From the NCBI GenBank assembly GCA_016706225.1, contig JADJKB010000003.1:1240001-1304000 (forward strand): a stretch of 64,000 nt of DNA. Reading direction: 5' to 3'. Position numbers and translations under genes: made by a program. Shown in pieces: positions 53,727 through 61,319 of the stretch; the first letter of the stretch is position 1, and each line of letters starts with the position of its first letter. Below the pieces are notes generated by a model, which was not told where the DNA came from, searched no databases, and worked only from the letters and a program-made list of their open reading frames with translations. The DNA is from Myxococcales bacterium (GTDB taxonomy: Bacteria > Myxococcota_A > Polyangia > Polyangiales > Polyangiaceae).

Positions 53727-53960
53727 ATGGAAACCCGCTCGCTATGCGCACTCGTTTCAGCACTCATGCTGTCGTGCGGCGGACACGATGAGGGTGAGGT
53801 GCCGCACCATGTGTACAGCCGGCTCAGCGCAGGGGGATTCACCTCGTGTGAAATCGAAGACGACCGAACCGTGAGGTGTTGGGGGGCCGGCGATCCAACA
53901 CGACCTGCAGAAAATACGGCGGCCAAGTTCCTTCACTCGGTGGGTTGTGGAGCTCGCTGA
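53727..53960 (+). pseudogene. Truncated RCC1-repeat lipoprotein
   Basis: 77 residues. The signal peptide ends in MLSC, followed by a single RCC1-like repeat (SAGGFTSCEIEDDRTVRCWG), then the frame ends. RCC1 proteins of this kind normally carry seven or more such repeats forming a propeller, so this is a 5' fragment left after deletion. It starts 8 bp after the lipoprotein gene. Confidence 0.5.
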
Positions 53961-54153
53961 TGTGCTCGCGAAGATCCAGACCCGGGCGAAGGCGGCGCAG
54001 TCCCCGGCATGGGGGCGACCGGCAACCGTCAAGCTCTAGATGACCGGTGGCCCGTCCCGGTCCGGACCCAGTCCTCGGTGCGTCCATGGCCAGGCGAGCG
54101 TGACGAACGTGGCCCTGAGATCATGCGCAGTCAGGCTAGTGAAGCCGTTGCCA
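53946..54153 (-). pseudogene. Frameshifted tyrosine integrase remnant (C-terminal catalytic part)
   Basis: On the minus strand LTAHDLRATFVTLAW (His codon 54123-54125) is box-II-type sequence of tyrosine recombinases. After a frameshift, EDWVRTGTGHRSSR (54035-54076) continues with the expected spacing to the TGH motif, and a weaker LDLREHISEL tail follows in a third frame. The catalytic tyrosine is not recognisable. It is the remains of the integrase that probably inserted the element at tRNA-Leu. Confidence 0.6.
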
Positions 54154-54176
54154 GGCGTAACTTGTGTGTTACACTC
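54149..54176 (+). promoter_or_regulatory. Promoter and candidate operator of the antitoxin gene
   Basis: -35 TTGCCA (54149-54154), 16 bp, -10 TACACT (54171-54176). An inverted repeat GTAAC-N6-GTTAC (54158-54173) overlaps the -10, a likely autoregulatory site for the antitoxin. Confidence 0.55.
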
Positions 54177-54193
54177 GGACAGGAGACGCTGCC

Positions 54194-54550
54194 ATGCCGA
54201 GGCGACCGAAAACCGGGTTCGACAAGTTCTTCGACGCCCAGATGAAGGACGCGGGGTTTGCCGCTGAACACCAGAAAGCCAAGCGCGAGATCGACGCCGT
54301 GGACACGATCGTCCGAAGGCTCGACGCGGCACGGCTGGAACTCGGCATGAGCAAGGCCGAGCTTGCACGGCGCATCTCGGCCAAGCCGGAGATCGTCCGC
54401 CGGCTCTTCACGGACGAGGAGGCAAACCCCACGATGGCCACCGTCGTCAAGTTGGCGGCGGCGCTGCACCTGAAGGTCGAGCTTGTCCCTGCAACTCCGA
54501 AAGCATCGACGAAGGACAAGCGGACGGGCGCTGCCGGCACCGCTGCGTAG
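54194..54550 (+). CDS. XRE-family antitoxin, HigA-like
   Basis: 118 residues with a helix-turn-helix in the middle: GMSKAELARRISAKPEIVRRLF. This is the antitoxin style of HigBA/RelBE-type pairs. An AGGAGA Shine-Dalgarno precedes ATG 54194. It would bind the toxin and repress its own promoter at the inverted repeat upstream. Its stop codon lies one base before the stop of the toxin gene, which is on the opposite strand. Confidence 0.75.
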   Translation: MPRRPKTGFDKFFDAQMKDAGFAAEHQKAKREIDAVDTIVRRLDAARLELGMSKAELARRISAKPEIVRRLFTDEEANPTMATVVKLAAALHLKVELVPATPKASTKDKRTGAAGTAA

Positions 54551-54644
54551 GCTACATTTCGACGCTTCTTGGTGTCCGCGAGCGGCACTCGTCTCCGAGT
54601 GCTCGGACCTCGGCGTAGTCGGCCGACGAGAGCTTCGTCTTGAA
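54543..54644. repeat. Imperfect ~100-bp repeat, copy A (toxin 3' end)
   Basis: Covers the end of the antitoxin and the last ~30 codons of the toxin. About 90 percent identical to 55994-56096, with a one-base insertion in copy B. Confidence 0.8.
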
Positions 54645-55007
54645 TGGCTTGTCCCTGCCCACGATGATCACGATGCTCGGGCCGCCGAGCCCGAGCGTCG
54701 CGCCATTTCGTTCGAGCAAGCAGAACAGCCGGTAGTGATGCCGGTCTGGCCCATCGACGCGAACCTCGTACCAACCCTTCATCTCGTCGTGCATGGCTTC
54801 CCAGTAACCACCGCCGCTGAACGATGGTGGGGGTGCCGCAGCCACCGCTTGGAGCACGGCCACCATCTTTGCCCGCACGGCCTCGGGGCACGCCTCCAGA
54901 AAAGCTCGGCCAGGAACCGAGCGGTCGAACCGCCGGAAGAAGTGGACGAGCCACGGGCCTCTCCACGGCGCCGCTACCGTTGGTTGTGCCTTGCGCTTCG
55001 TGGCCAC
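54552..55007 (-). CDS. HigB/Gp49-like toxin
   Basis: 151 residues. YWEAMHDEMKGWYEVRVD, HHYRLFCLLER and IVIIVGRDKPFKTKL match the phage-derived Gp49-like/HigB group, RelE-fold ribonucleases that cut mRNA on the ribosome. The first ~30 residues are an added N-terminus. The gene is convergent with the antitoxin gene (1 bp between stops), whereas such pairs are normally one operon. Its 3' end is duplicated at 56003-56096. Confidence 0.75.
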   Translation of the reverse strand: MATKRKAQPTVAAPWRGPWLVHFFRRFDRSVPGRAFLEACPEAVRAKMVAVLQAVAAAPPPSFSGGGYWEAMHDEMKGWYEVRVDGPDRHHYRLFCLLERNGATLGLGGPSIVIIVGRDKPFKTKLSSADYAEVRALGDECRSRTPRSVEM

Positions 55008-55370
55008 GACCTGAGCCTACGACGTGACCCTCGGCCTACCGAACGACATTCAATTCTGCTCGGCTGAATCGTCGGCGAATCGTCGGCACCGCCGCGAACG
55101 AGCCCCAACGACGCTGATCGCCCTCTCGCAACATCGCGGATCACCTCGGTTCGCATCCGTTCGCGACACAAGCTCCCGATTTAGGTTCCGGTTTCCGAGA
55201 GGAAGTGAAGGTTCAAGTCCTTTCTCGTGCACTAGTGAGATCGTTCAGCTAGTGGATGATCCGTTCCGGCGGCGGATCGTCGTCACCTTCGAGCGTACGA
55301 CGTACCCTCCGGTCAGACACGGTAGGTTCACGTTTTCACCTACTACTCGCTGATGCAGATGAGCTGACAA
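55008..55370. other. Intergenic region containing the right element boundary
   Basis: About 360 bp. 55008-55177 has no gene and includes a short GAATCGTCGGC doublet (55066-55087) that may be part of the toxin promoter region. 55178-55233 is the right repeat. 55234-55370 shows nothing recognisable. Confidence 0.5.
55178..55233 (+). repeat. Right 56-bp direct repeat (attR), partial tRNA-Leu
   Basis: An exact copy of 52729-52784. The 5' half of the tRNA is absent, so this is not a working tRNA gene. It marks the right end of a 2.4-kb element. Confidence 0.85.
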
Positions 55371-55970
55371 ATGCGCGCTGTTCCGAGCTTCATCTGCGCA
55401 GGGGTGGTTTGGTTCTCAGCGGCCGTCCATGGGTGTTCCGAAGAAGGCTCATTGCGCCCCGCGACGGGTGGCGTGGGTGCCGCAGAGGGAGGCGGCGGTA
55501 GCGCTGCCTCGGGAGTGGGCGGTTCAGGGGGAGGCGTCGTAGACGGTAGCGACGGCGCGACCGACGTGACGGGCGACGCGAGCGACGCGGAAACTGGCGT
55601 AGGCGACGGCGCGACCGACGCGACGGGCGAAACGAGTGACGCAGCGGGCGAGGCGGACGCTGCTGACGCTGGTTCGATGTGTCAGGGTCTCGACGAGTCA
55701 CAGTGCGTGGCGACGGGCGTGCCCTGCGTTGCGCTAAAGGGCAAGCAAGTCCAGGATGGTGGGACTGGCTACGCCGGCTGTTGGACGGGCTATTGGCTAA
55801 CCGCCGACGGTGGCTGGTACCCGAAGGACTTCGCGGCAATTCAGTCCTGTGGCATCGACGCTTCCGGTTGGTGCTGGGTCTTCAGCGGTGCATTCGTCCC
55901 CGACGGCTGGCAGCTCCTGGTCTCCTGCAACAACGTTCCAGCGTGCGCAGGCGTTTTCGGGGACGGGTAG
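55371..55970 (+). CDS. Lipoprotein with Asp/Gly/Thr repeat linker
   Basis: 199 residues. The signal peptide ends in VHGC. A ~75-residue linker with DGATDATGDASDA-like repeats precedes a Cys-rich C-terminal domain (six cysteines) with aromatic motifs GYWLTADGGWYPKDF and SGWCWVFSGAF. It is just outside the right repeat. The bases after its stop match those after the antitoxin gene, so it may have come with an earlier element. Confidence 0.55.
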   Translation: MRAVPSFICAGVVWFSAAVHGCSEEGSLRPATGGVGAAEGGGGSAASGVGGSGGGVVDGSDGATDVTGDASDAETGVGDGATDATGETSDAAGEADAADAGSMCQGLDESQCVATGVPCVALKGKQVQDGGTGYAGCWTGYWLTADGGWYPKDFAAIQSCGIDASGWCWVFSGAFVPDGWQLLVSCNNVPACAGVFGDG

Positions 55971-56002
55971 CGCCCCGGGCACTGGGGACACAGCTGCGTA
56001 GC

Positions 56003-56096
56003 CTATGTCTCGACGCTTCTTGGTGCCCGCGAGCGGCACTCGTCTCCGAGTGCTCGGACCTCGGCGCAGTCGGCCGACGAAGAGCTTCGTCCTGAA
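56003..56096 (-). pseudogene. 3' fragment of a second HigB-like toxin gene
   Basis: On the minus strand it encodes AEVRALGDECRSRAPRSVE and stop, the same C-terminus as the toxin at 54552. A one-base insertion near 56081 breaks the frame, and nothing toxin-like lies further upstream. It is copy B of the ~100-bp repeat. Confidence 0.7.
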
Positions 56097-56149
56097 CCGC
56101 TACTCGGCTCGCGTCGCTCGGCGACCGTTCGTGCCGCGCCCGAGCTCCT

Positions 56150-56569
56150 TCACCCGCCCGAGAACATCGCGAACACCTCTGCCTCGGTGACCTTCTTGCG
56201 ATCACCAGCGAGCGTGTAGGCGTCCGGCTTCTTGTCGATGAACCACTCTTTGGTGAGCGTGATGCCACTCGGGTCGTCCAGGCTGCCGAGGGAGACGGAG
56301 GTCATGCCTTGGTACTTGCCGTCGGCCGTCAAGCGGTAGAACAAACCCGAGCCGCACTTGCTGCAGAATCCGCGCTCGGCCCACTTCGAGGACTGGAGCG
56401 TGGTGAGGCTGTCGTTCTTCTGCCAGTCGATGGAATCGACGCTCACGCCCATCCACGGTCCGCCGGCCCACCTGCGACACATGCCACAGTGACAAACACT
56501 GCCCTCGGCGCTGACCCCCTTGGCCGTAAACGTGACGGCGCCACACATGCAACTCCCCGTTCGCTCCAT
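56150..56569 (-). CDS. GFA (CENP-V/GFA) family zinc protein
   Basis: 139 residues with the Cys pattern of glutathione-dependent formaldehyde-activating enzyme relatives: GSCMCGAVTF at the N-terminus, VCHCGMCRRW, and GFCSKCGSGLF. These are small zinc proteins; most are not true Gfa enzymes and act on unknown thiol adducts. ATG 56569. It diverges from the TetR gene, so the regulator may control it too, although the operators are nearer the TetR start. Confidence 0.85.
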   Translation of the reverse strand: MERTGSCMCGAVTFTAKGVSAEGSVCHCGMCRRWAGGPWMGVSVDSIDWQKNDSLTTLQSSKWAERGFCSKCGSGLFYRLTADGKYQGMTSVSLGSLDDPSGITLTKEWFIDKKPDAYTLAGDRKKVTEAEVFAMFSGG

Positions 56570-56620
56570 GGCCTCGCCCTTACACGGGGGCCGGAGCGAA
56601 GCAAAGGCGGAGCGGGCTGC

Positions 56621-56666
56621 TTGACAAGTAACGTAACGCTGTTATGTTCCGACGTAACAACGTTAT
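56621..56666 (+). promoter_or_regulatory. TetR promoter with two operator half-palindromes
   Basis: -35 TTGACA (56621-56626), 16 bp, -10 TATGTT (56643-56648). Two sites GTAAC-N3-GTTAT at 56633-56645 and 56654-56666 are 21 bp apart (two helical turns). One overlaps the -10, the other the ATG at 56665. Confidence 0.65.
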
Positions 56667-57240
56667 GTCCGAGGCCGAAGTCGCTGTTTCCCGGGTCTGC
56701 CGGGCCCTGGCCCGGGGGCGCCTGAGCCCCGATGCGCTCACGGCGCGGGACCTGAGCAAGTTCGTCGGCAAGACGACGTCGCTGCTCTATCACCACTGGG
56801 GTTCGCTCGACGGGTTCCTGTACGCGGTGTCCCAGGCGGGCTTCGTCGATCTGGTCGAACGACTCGGCACCGTGCTCACGACCGGCGGCGACCTGCCGCA
56901 GCTGTCGGAGGCCTTCGTGGGCTTCGGGCTGGATAGCCCAGCCCTGTACGCACTGATGTTCGAGCGCCGCTACGACTGGACCGCTCTCAGGAAGCGTGGA
57001 GCCTTCAACAACCCGAGCCCCGCCGCAGCCATGTGGCAGACGCTCGTTACCAAGCTCGATGAGGCAGGCTCCGACGATCCGGACGCCGACGCGCGGCTGC
57101 TCTACGCCGGACTGCACGGCCTGGTGTCTTTGGCTGCGAGTGGCCGCGCGAACTTCGGCGTGCTCGCCAAGACCGATCGCGAGGTCGCGCTGGCCAGCGC
57201 CCGCCGCCTGGCAACTCGACTGCTTCAGCCCAGAAAGTGA
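56665..57240 (+). CDS. TetR-family repressor
   Basis: 191 residues. The N-terminal helix-turn-helix includes LTARDLSKFVGKTTSLLYHHWGSLDGFL, close to the TetR pattern. The C-terminal half is helical and lacks other motifs. ATG 56665 is chosen because ATG 56644 lies inside the -10 and first operator. It most likely represses its own gene and the Old Yellow Enzyme gene 13 bp downstream; the inducer is unknown. Confidence 0.8.
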   Translation: MSEAEVAVSRVCRALARGRLSPDALTARDLSKFVGKTTSLLYHHWGSLDGFLYAVSQAGFVDLVERLGTVLTTGGDLPQLSEAFVGFGLDSPALYALMFERRYDWTALRKRGAFNNPSPAAAMWQTLVTKLDEAGSDDPDADARLLYAGLHGLVSLAASGRANFGVLAKTDREVALASARRLATRLLQPRK

Positions 57241-57253
57241 GACCCCCTACGTC

Positions 57254-58585
57254 ATGACCACCAGCCTGAGTCACTCCCTTCGTTTGCCCAACGGCGCGGT
57301 GCTGCAAAATCGCCTGGCCAAGTCCGCCATGAGCGAACGCCTGGCAGCCGCGGACGGCGCTCCCAACGAGGCGCTCGTCCGGCTGTACCGTCGCTGGTCT
57401 GCGGGCGGCGCCGGGCTCTTGATCACGGGCAACGTGATGGTGGACAAGACCGCCATCGCCGAGACCGGCAACGTCGTCGTGGAAGACGAATCCCATTCCG
57501 CCGAGCTCCGCGCGTGGGCACACGCCGCCACGAGCGCCGGCAACCACGCCTTCGTGCAGCTCAACCATCCGGGGCGGCAGTCCCCGCGCCTGGCCAGCGC
57601 CGAGCCCGTCGCACCGTCCGCGCTGGCCATGAAGGGCATGTTCGGCGCCTTCGCTCGGCCGCGCGCCCTCGAAGACGCTGAGGTGGAAGACATCATCGAC
57701 CGCTTTGCAAACACCGCCGCCATCGTTCAGTCGGCGGGCTTCAGCGGTGTGCAGATCCACGCGGCTCACGGCTACCTGGTGAATCAGTTCCTGTCCCCGC
57801 TCACCAATCTGCGCGAGGACCGCTGGGGTGGCACTCCGGACAATCGACGGCGCTTCTTGCTCGAGATCGTGCGCCGCATCCGCGCCAGCGTCGGTCGCGA
57901 TTTCCCCGTGACCGTCAAGCTGAACTCGGCCGACTTTCAGCGCGGGGGCTTCGACGAAGCGGAGTCCATGCGGGTGGTCGAGGCACTCGAGGCCGAGGGC
58001 ATCGACCTCCTGGAAATCTCCGGTGGCACCTACGAGTCCGCCGTGATGTTCGATGAAGCCAAGACGAAAGCCGCGTCCAGCCACGCGCGAGAAGCGTTCT
58101 TCCTCGAGTACGCGGAGAAGGTCCGCACGCGCACCCGTGTTCCGCTGATGGTGACCGGCGGCTTTCGCACCGCACGCGGCATGAGTGAGGCCCTCGCGGG
58201 CGGCGCCGTGGATGTGGTCGGGCTGGCGCGCCCGCTGGCCATCGAGCCCGATCTGCCCGCACGCCTGCTCAGTGGCTCGGCGGACTCGGCCACGCCGATC
58301 CGCATTGCGACGGGCATCAAGCGCCTCGACTCGCTGATCCAGGGCGCGTTTTATCAGGGGCAGATCCGCCGGCTCGCGCGCGGGCTGGAGCCCAAGCCGG
58401 ATCTGAATCGACTCGCGGTCGTGCTGGCGTATTTGCGCGGACCGCGCCCTATTCCGGCGGCCGCTCCCGAGCTCACCAGCTCGCCTCCGTCGAGGCTGGA
58501 ATTCACTCTCGCCGGCGCAAGTCGTCACCCGGTTCCAGCGGTTCGTCGGGGTCGCCGAGCCAGCCACGCACGCGGAAGTAGATGA
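57254..58585 (+). CDS. NADH:flavin oxidoreductase, Old Yellow Enzyme family
   Basis: FMN-dependent TIM-barrel enzyme that reduces activated C=C bonds. Motifs: LNHPGRQ, VQIHAAHGYLVNQFLSPLTN (containing the substrate-binding His/His-type pair), GGTPDNRRRF and the FMN phosphate end VTGGFRTARG. Length 443 is slightly over the ~370-400 norm because of a Pro/Arg-rich tail. It is the second gene of the TetR operon. Its last 83 bp overlap the end of the convergent corA gene. Confidence 0.88.
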   Translation: MTTSLSHSLRLPNGAVLQNRLAKSAMSERLAAADGAPNEALVRLYRRWSAGGAGLLITGNVMVDKTAIAETGNVVVEDESHSAELRAWAHAATSAGNHAFVQLNHPGRQSPRLASAEPVAPSALAMKGMFGAFARPRALEDAEVEDIIDRFANTAAIVQSAGFSGVQIHAAHGYLVNQFLSPLTNLREDRWGGTPDNRRRFLLEIVRRIRASVGRDFPVTVKLNSADFQRGGFDEAESMRVVEALEAEGIDLLEISGGTYESAVMFDEAKTKAASSHAREAFFLEYAEKVRTRTRVPLMVTGGFRTARGMSEALAGGAVDVVGLARPLAIEPDLPARLLSGSADSATPIRIATGIKRLDSLIQGAFYQGQIRRLARGLEPKPDLNRLAVVLAYLRGPRPIPAAAPELTSSPPSRLEFTLAGASRHPVPAVRRGRRASHARGSR

Positions 58586-59651
58586 GCATCAGCGCACCCA
58601 TGCCGGCCATCGCTCCCAGCGTGATGAAATAACCGTTCTTGAAGCGGAGCTCGGGCATGTTGTCGAAGTTCATGCCGTAGACGCCGACGATGAACGTGAG
58701 CGGAATGAAGATCGTCGTCACCACCGTCAAGAGGCGCATGACGTCGTTGGTGCGGTTCGAAATCACGGACATGTACGTGTTGGTCAGCTCACTCACCAGC
58801 TCGCGGTAGCTCTCCGCCATCTCGGAGATCTGGAGGCAGTGGTCGTAGGTGTCGCGCAGGTACATCCGCGCCGAGTCCGTCACCATCGGCACCGGATCAC
58901 GAATCAAACCCGAGAGCGCGTCGCGCAGCGGCCAGACCGCCCGGCGCACCAGCAAGAGGGTGCGTTTGACCTCGTGCACGCGCACGAGCAGCGCCGGCCG
59001 CGGGCGCTGCATGACCCGCTCCTCGAGCGCCTCGAGCTCATCCGCGAACGCCTCGAGCACCGGGTAATAACCATCGACGACCCGATCGATGATGGCGTAG
59101 GCCAGATGGTCCGCTCCCGACGCACGCAGAAGCCCGATGTTGTCCCGCAGGCGCGTGCGCAGTGAATCAAAGACGTCCCCGGCCCGCTCCTGAAATGTGA
59201 GCAGGTATCCCTTGCCGATGAACAGGCTCACTTGCTCAGTGGACAGATCACCGTGCTCGTCCAAGTGGAGCATGCCGCAGATGAACAGCTGCTGCCCCTC
59301 GTAGCTGTCCGTCTTCGGTCGCTGGGGCACGTTCACCACGTCCGCCAGCGCCAGCGGGTGCAGCGCGAACAGGTCACCCAGCTCGCGCAGCCGTCGCTCG
59401 TCACCAAGACCCTGCACGTCGACCCAGGTCACCGCATGCTGCTTCATCAGCTCGCGGATTTCGGAGATCTCGTCGATCTCGACCTCGTTCAGGCGCTGCT
59501 CATCGAACGCCATCACCCGGATCCGGGTCTTCGGCGAATCTTTGTGGATCGCGAGCGCGCCAGGACGCGCGCCGACGGGCGGGTTGCGCTTGAGAAACAG
59601 CGCAGCCGTTGGCGCGACCTTGCGTAGCGAAGGGGGCGCCTCGTCCGGCAT
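58503..59651 (-). CDS. corA: CorA-family magnesium/cobalt transporter
   Basis: The C-terminus has two membrane helices separated by the family signature YGMNF, preceded by a long helical cytosolic funnel (residues ~150-310). Length 382 fits CorA/ZntB. The GMN motif and the acidic loop NFDNMPEL after it are typical of CorA. ATG 59651 is preferred; the GTG at 59696 would overlap the upstream MmgE/PrpD gene. Convergent overlap of 83 bp with the Old Yellow Enzyme gene. Confidence 0.92.
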   Translation of the reverse strand: MPDEAPPSLRKVAPTAALFLKRNPPVGARPGALAIHKDSPKTRIRVMAFDEQRLNEVEIDEISEIRELMKQHAVTWVDVQGLGDERRLRELGDLFALHPLALADVVNVPQRPKTDSYEGQQLFICGMLHLDEHGDLSTEQVSLFIGKGYLLTFQERAGDVFDSLRTRLRDNIGLLRASGADHLAYAIIDRVVDGYYPVLEAFADELEALEERVMQRPRPALLVRVHEVKRTLLLVRRAVWPLRDALSGLIRDPVPMVTDSARMYLRDTYDHCLQISEMAESYRELVSELTNTYMSVISNRTNDVMRLLTVVTTIFIPLTFIVGVYGMNFDNMPELRFKNGYFITLGAMAGMGALMLIYFRVRGWLGDPDEPLEPGDDLRRRE

Positions 59652-59685
59652 GGGCGCCGAGCTTAGCGGAGGGTCCTGGTCGGCG

Positions 59686-61305
59686 TCACCTGCCACACGC
59701 GGCGTCCACTAGCGCCGCGATCGGTGCCAGTTCGAGGTTCCTGACACACTCGGACAGACGCGCGGCACCCTCGGGCGAGAGTCGGGGCTGAGCTTCGTGC
59801 ACGAGTTTGTCGTGGGCCACCGCCGCGCGCCCTTCCAGGCCCGGCGCGCCGAGGGGCACGTCCTTGCGGGCACGATGAGAGCGCCCGTCGTTCGTCTCGA
59901 GCGTCACCTCAGCCGGGAACACCATGCGGAACCCCGTGAAGTCCCGGCTGCCCGCCACGCCCGACGACGCGCGCCGGCGAGCCGCTCGGAGCATCCTCGA
60001 GATCGCGCTCCACTCCCCCATCAGCGCCGCGGGGCGTACCCCGGTTCGTTTCGCTCCCCCGAGCTGCCGCTGGTAGCCCGCCAAGATCGCCAGCGCCTGA
60101 CTCGGCCGAAGCTCGGCCATCACCCCACCACCGCCGAGCACCCCATCGAACGCACGCACGACCGCCAGGGACATGCCCCAGTCGTGCCGAAGCTCGGTCT
60201 TGGCAGCAAGCTCACGGATCAGTACAGCCCGCGCGTCGAGCTCCGTCTGCGCGAGCGCCGCGCCGTCGTGTTTCCCTGCGGCAATGGCAATGCCGACGTT
60301 GAACGGGATCGAGAAATTGATGTTCACCGGCGACAGCGGCTCATCCGCGTGCACGTGCTCACTCGATAGATTGTCCATCTCGACCGTGAGCAGGCTCGCA
60401 TCGACGACAATGCGCCGCACCTCCTCCGGGGCGAGGGCACGACCCCGCTCGTGCCGGAACTCGGCGAGCGCCGCGAACAACGCATCGAGCGTCGTGTCGA
60501 TGTACGCACAGCCCGGGTAACGCTTGAAGGCCAGCGTGTCGCTGACCCACGCTTCCCCGAGGCCACCCAGCATCTTGGGTAGCGGGGCATAGGTGAACGA
60601 AGCCCAGAATCCCTTGCGCCGATGCTCGAAGATCTCCCGCGCCCCGGTCATGCCCGCCCGCGCGAAGGCCGCTGCTTCGACCCCGACCACACTCGGGTGC
60701 GCCGACGTCAGGACCTTGCTCCCCGGCCCCATGAACCCGGGCCACAGGGTGAACGTCGGTTGATAGAGCGCGATGGCGAGCGCGTGGGCGGTCTCGGCGC
60801 GGCTGAGCTTCCAGAGCTTCGACGCCACGACCGCCCCGATGATCGCGTGGATGAAGCTCCAGGCCTGCCCGTTCTGGGGCCCGAGCACGGCGCTCGCGCC
60901 GACCCGCCCGCCGATCTCGTTGCCGGCCACCTGCGCGGTGAGCACGTCTCTGGCCGAATGACCTTCGGCCTCCCCCAGTGCCAGCGCCACCAGCACGGCG
61001 GAGTGGCCGGTGTGACCCATGTACAGGTAGTCGTCGTAGTCGAGCGCCATCGAGTAGGCGTTGTTGATCAAGATCGCGTCGCGCACGCCGACACGCTCAC
61101 CGGTCGGGATCACCCGGGCCTCACCCGATGGTCGAAAGGTCAGTGCAGCGCTCTTCACTGCGGCCGCGTCCACGCTGTGCTGACCGGCGAAGATGGCGGC
61201 GAGCACACTCGCGGTCTGCGCTTTCGTCAGCTCCCGGACCCGCGCTGGAACATCGTCGTAACCGAGGCCGCAGACGAACTCCGCCAGCTCCTCGACGACC
61301 GACAT
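59686..61305 (-). CDS. MmgE/PrpD family protein
   Basis: 539 residues. The family includes 2-methylcitrate dehydratase and cis-aconitate decarboxylase. Characteristic segments are DYDDYLYMGHTGHSAVLVALALGEA, KRYPGCAYIDTTLDAL and the NINFSIPFNVGIAIAAG region. No other methylcitrate-cycle gene is adjacent, so the substrate is uncertain. It follows the secreted hydrolase-like gene by 14 bp on the same strand and precedes corA by 34 bp. Confidence 0.85.
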   Translation of the reverse strand: MSVVEELAEFVCGLGYDDVPARVRELTKAQTASVLAAIFAGQHSVDAAAVKSAALTFRPSGEARVIPTGERVGVRDAILINNAYSMALDYDDYLYMGHTGHSAVLVALALGEAEGHSARDVLTAQVAGNEIGGRVGASAVLGPQNGQAWSFIHAIIGAVVASKLWKLSRAETAHALAIALYQPTFTLWPGFMGPGSKVLTSAHPSVVGVEAAAFARAGMTGAREIFEHRRKGFWASFTYAPLPKMLGGLGEAWVSDTLAFKRYPGCAYIDTTLDALFAALAEFRHERGRALAPEEVRRIVVDASLLTVEMDNLSSEHVHADEPLSPVNINFSIPFNVGIAIAAGKHDGAALAQTELDARAVLIRELAAKTELRHDWGMSLAVVRAFDGVLGGGGVMAELRPSQALAILAGYQRQLGGAKRTGVRPAALMGEWSAISRMLRAARRRASSGVAGSRDFTGFRMVFPAEVTLETNDGRSHRARKDVPLGAPGLEGRAAVAHDKLVHEAQPRLSPEGAARLSECVRNLELAPIAALVDAACGR

Positions 61306-61319
61306 GGGGGCGCGGCTCG

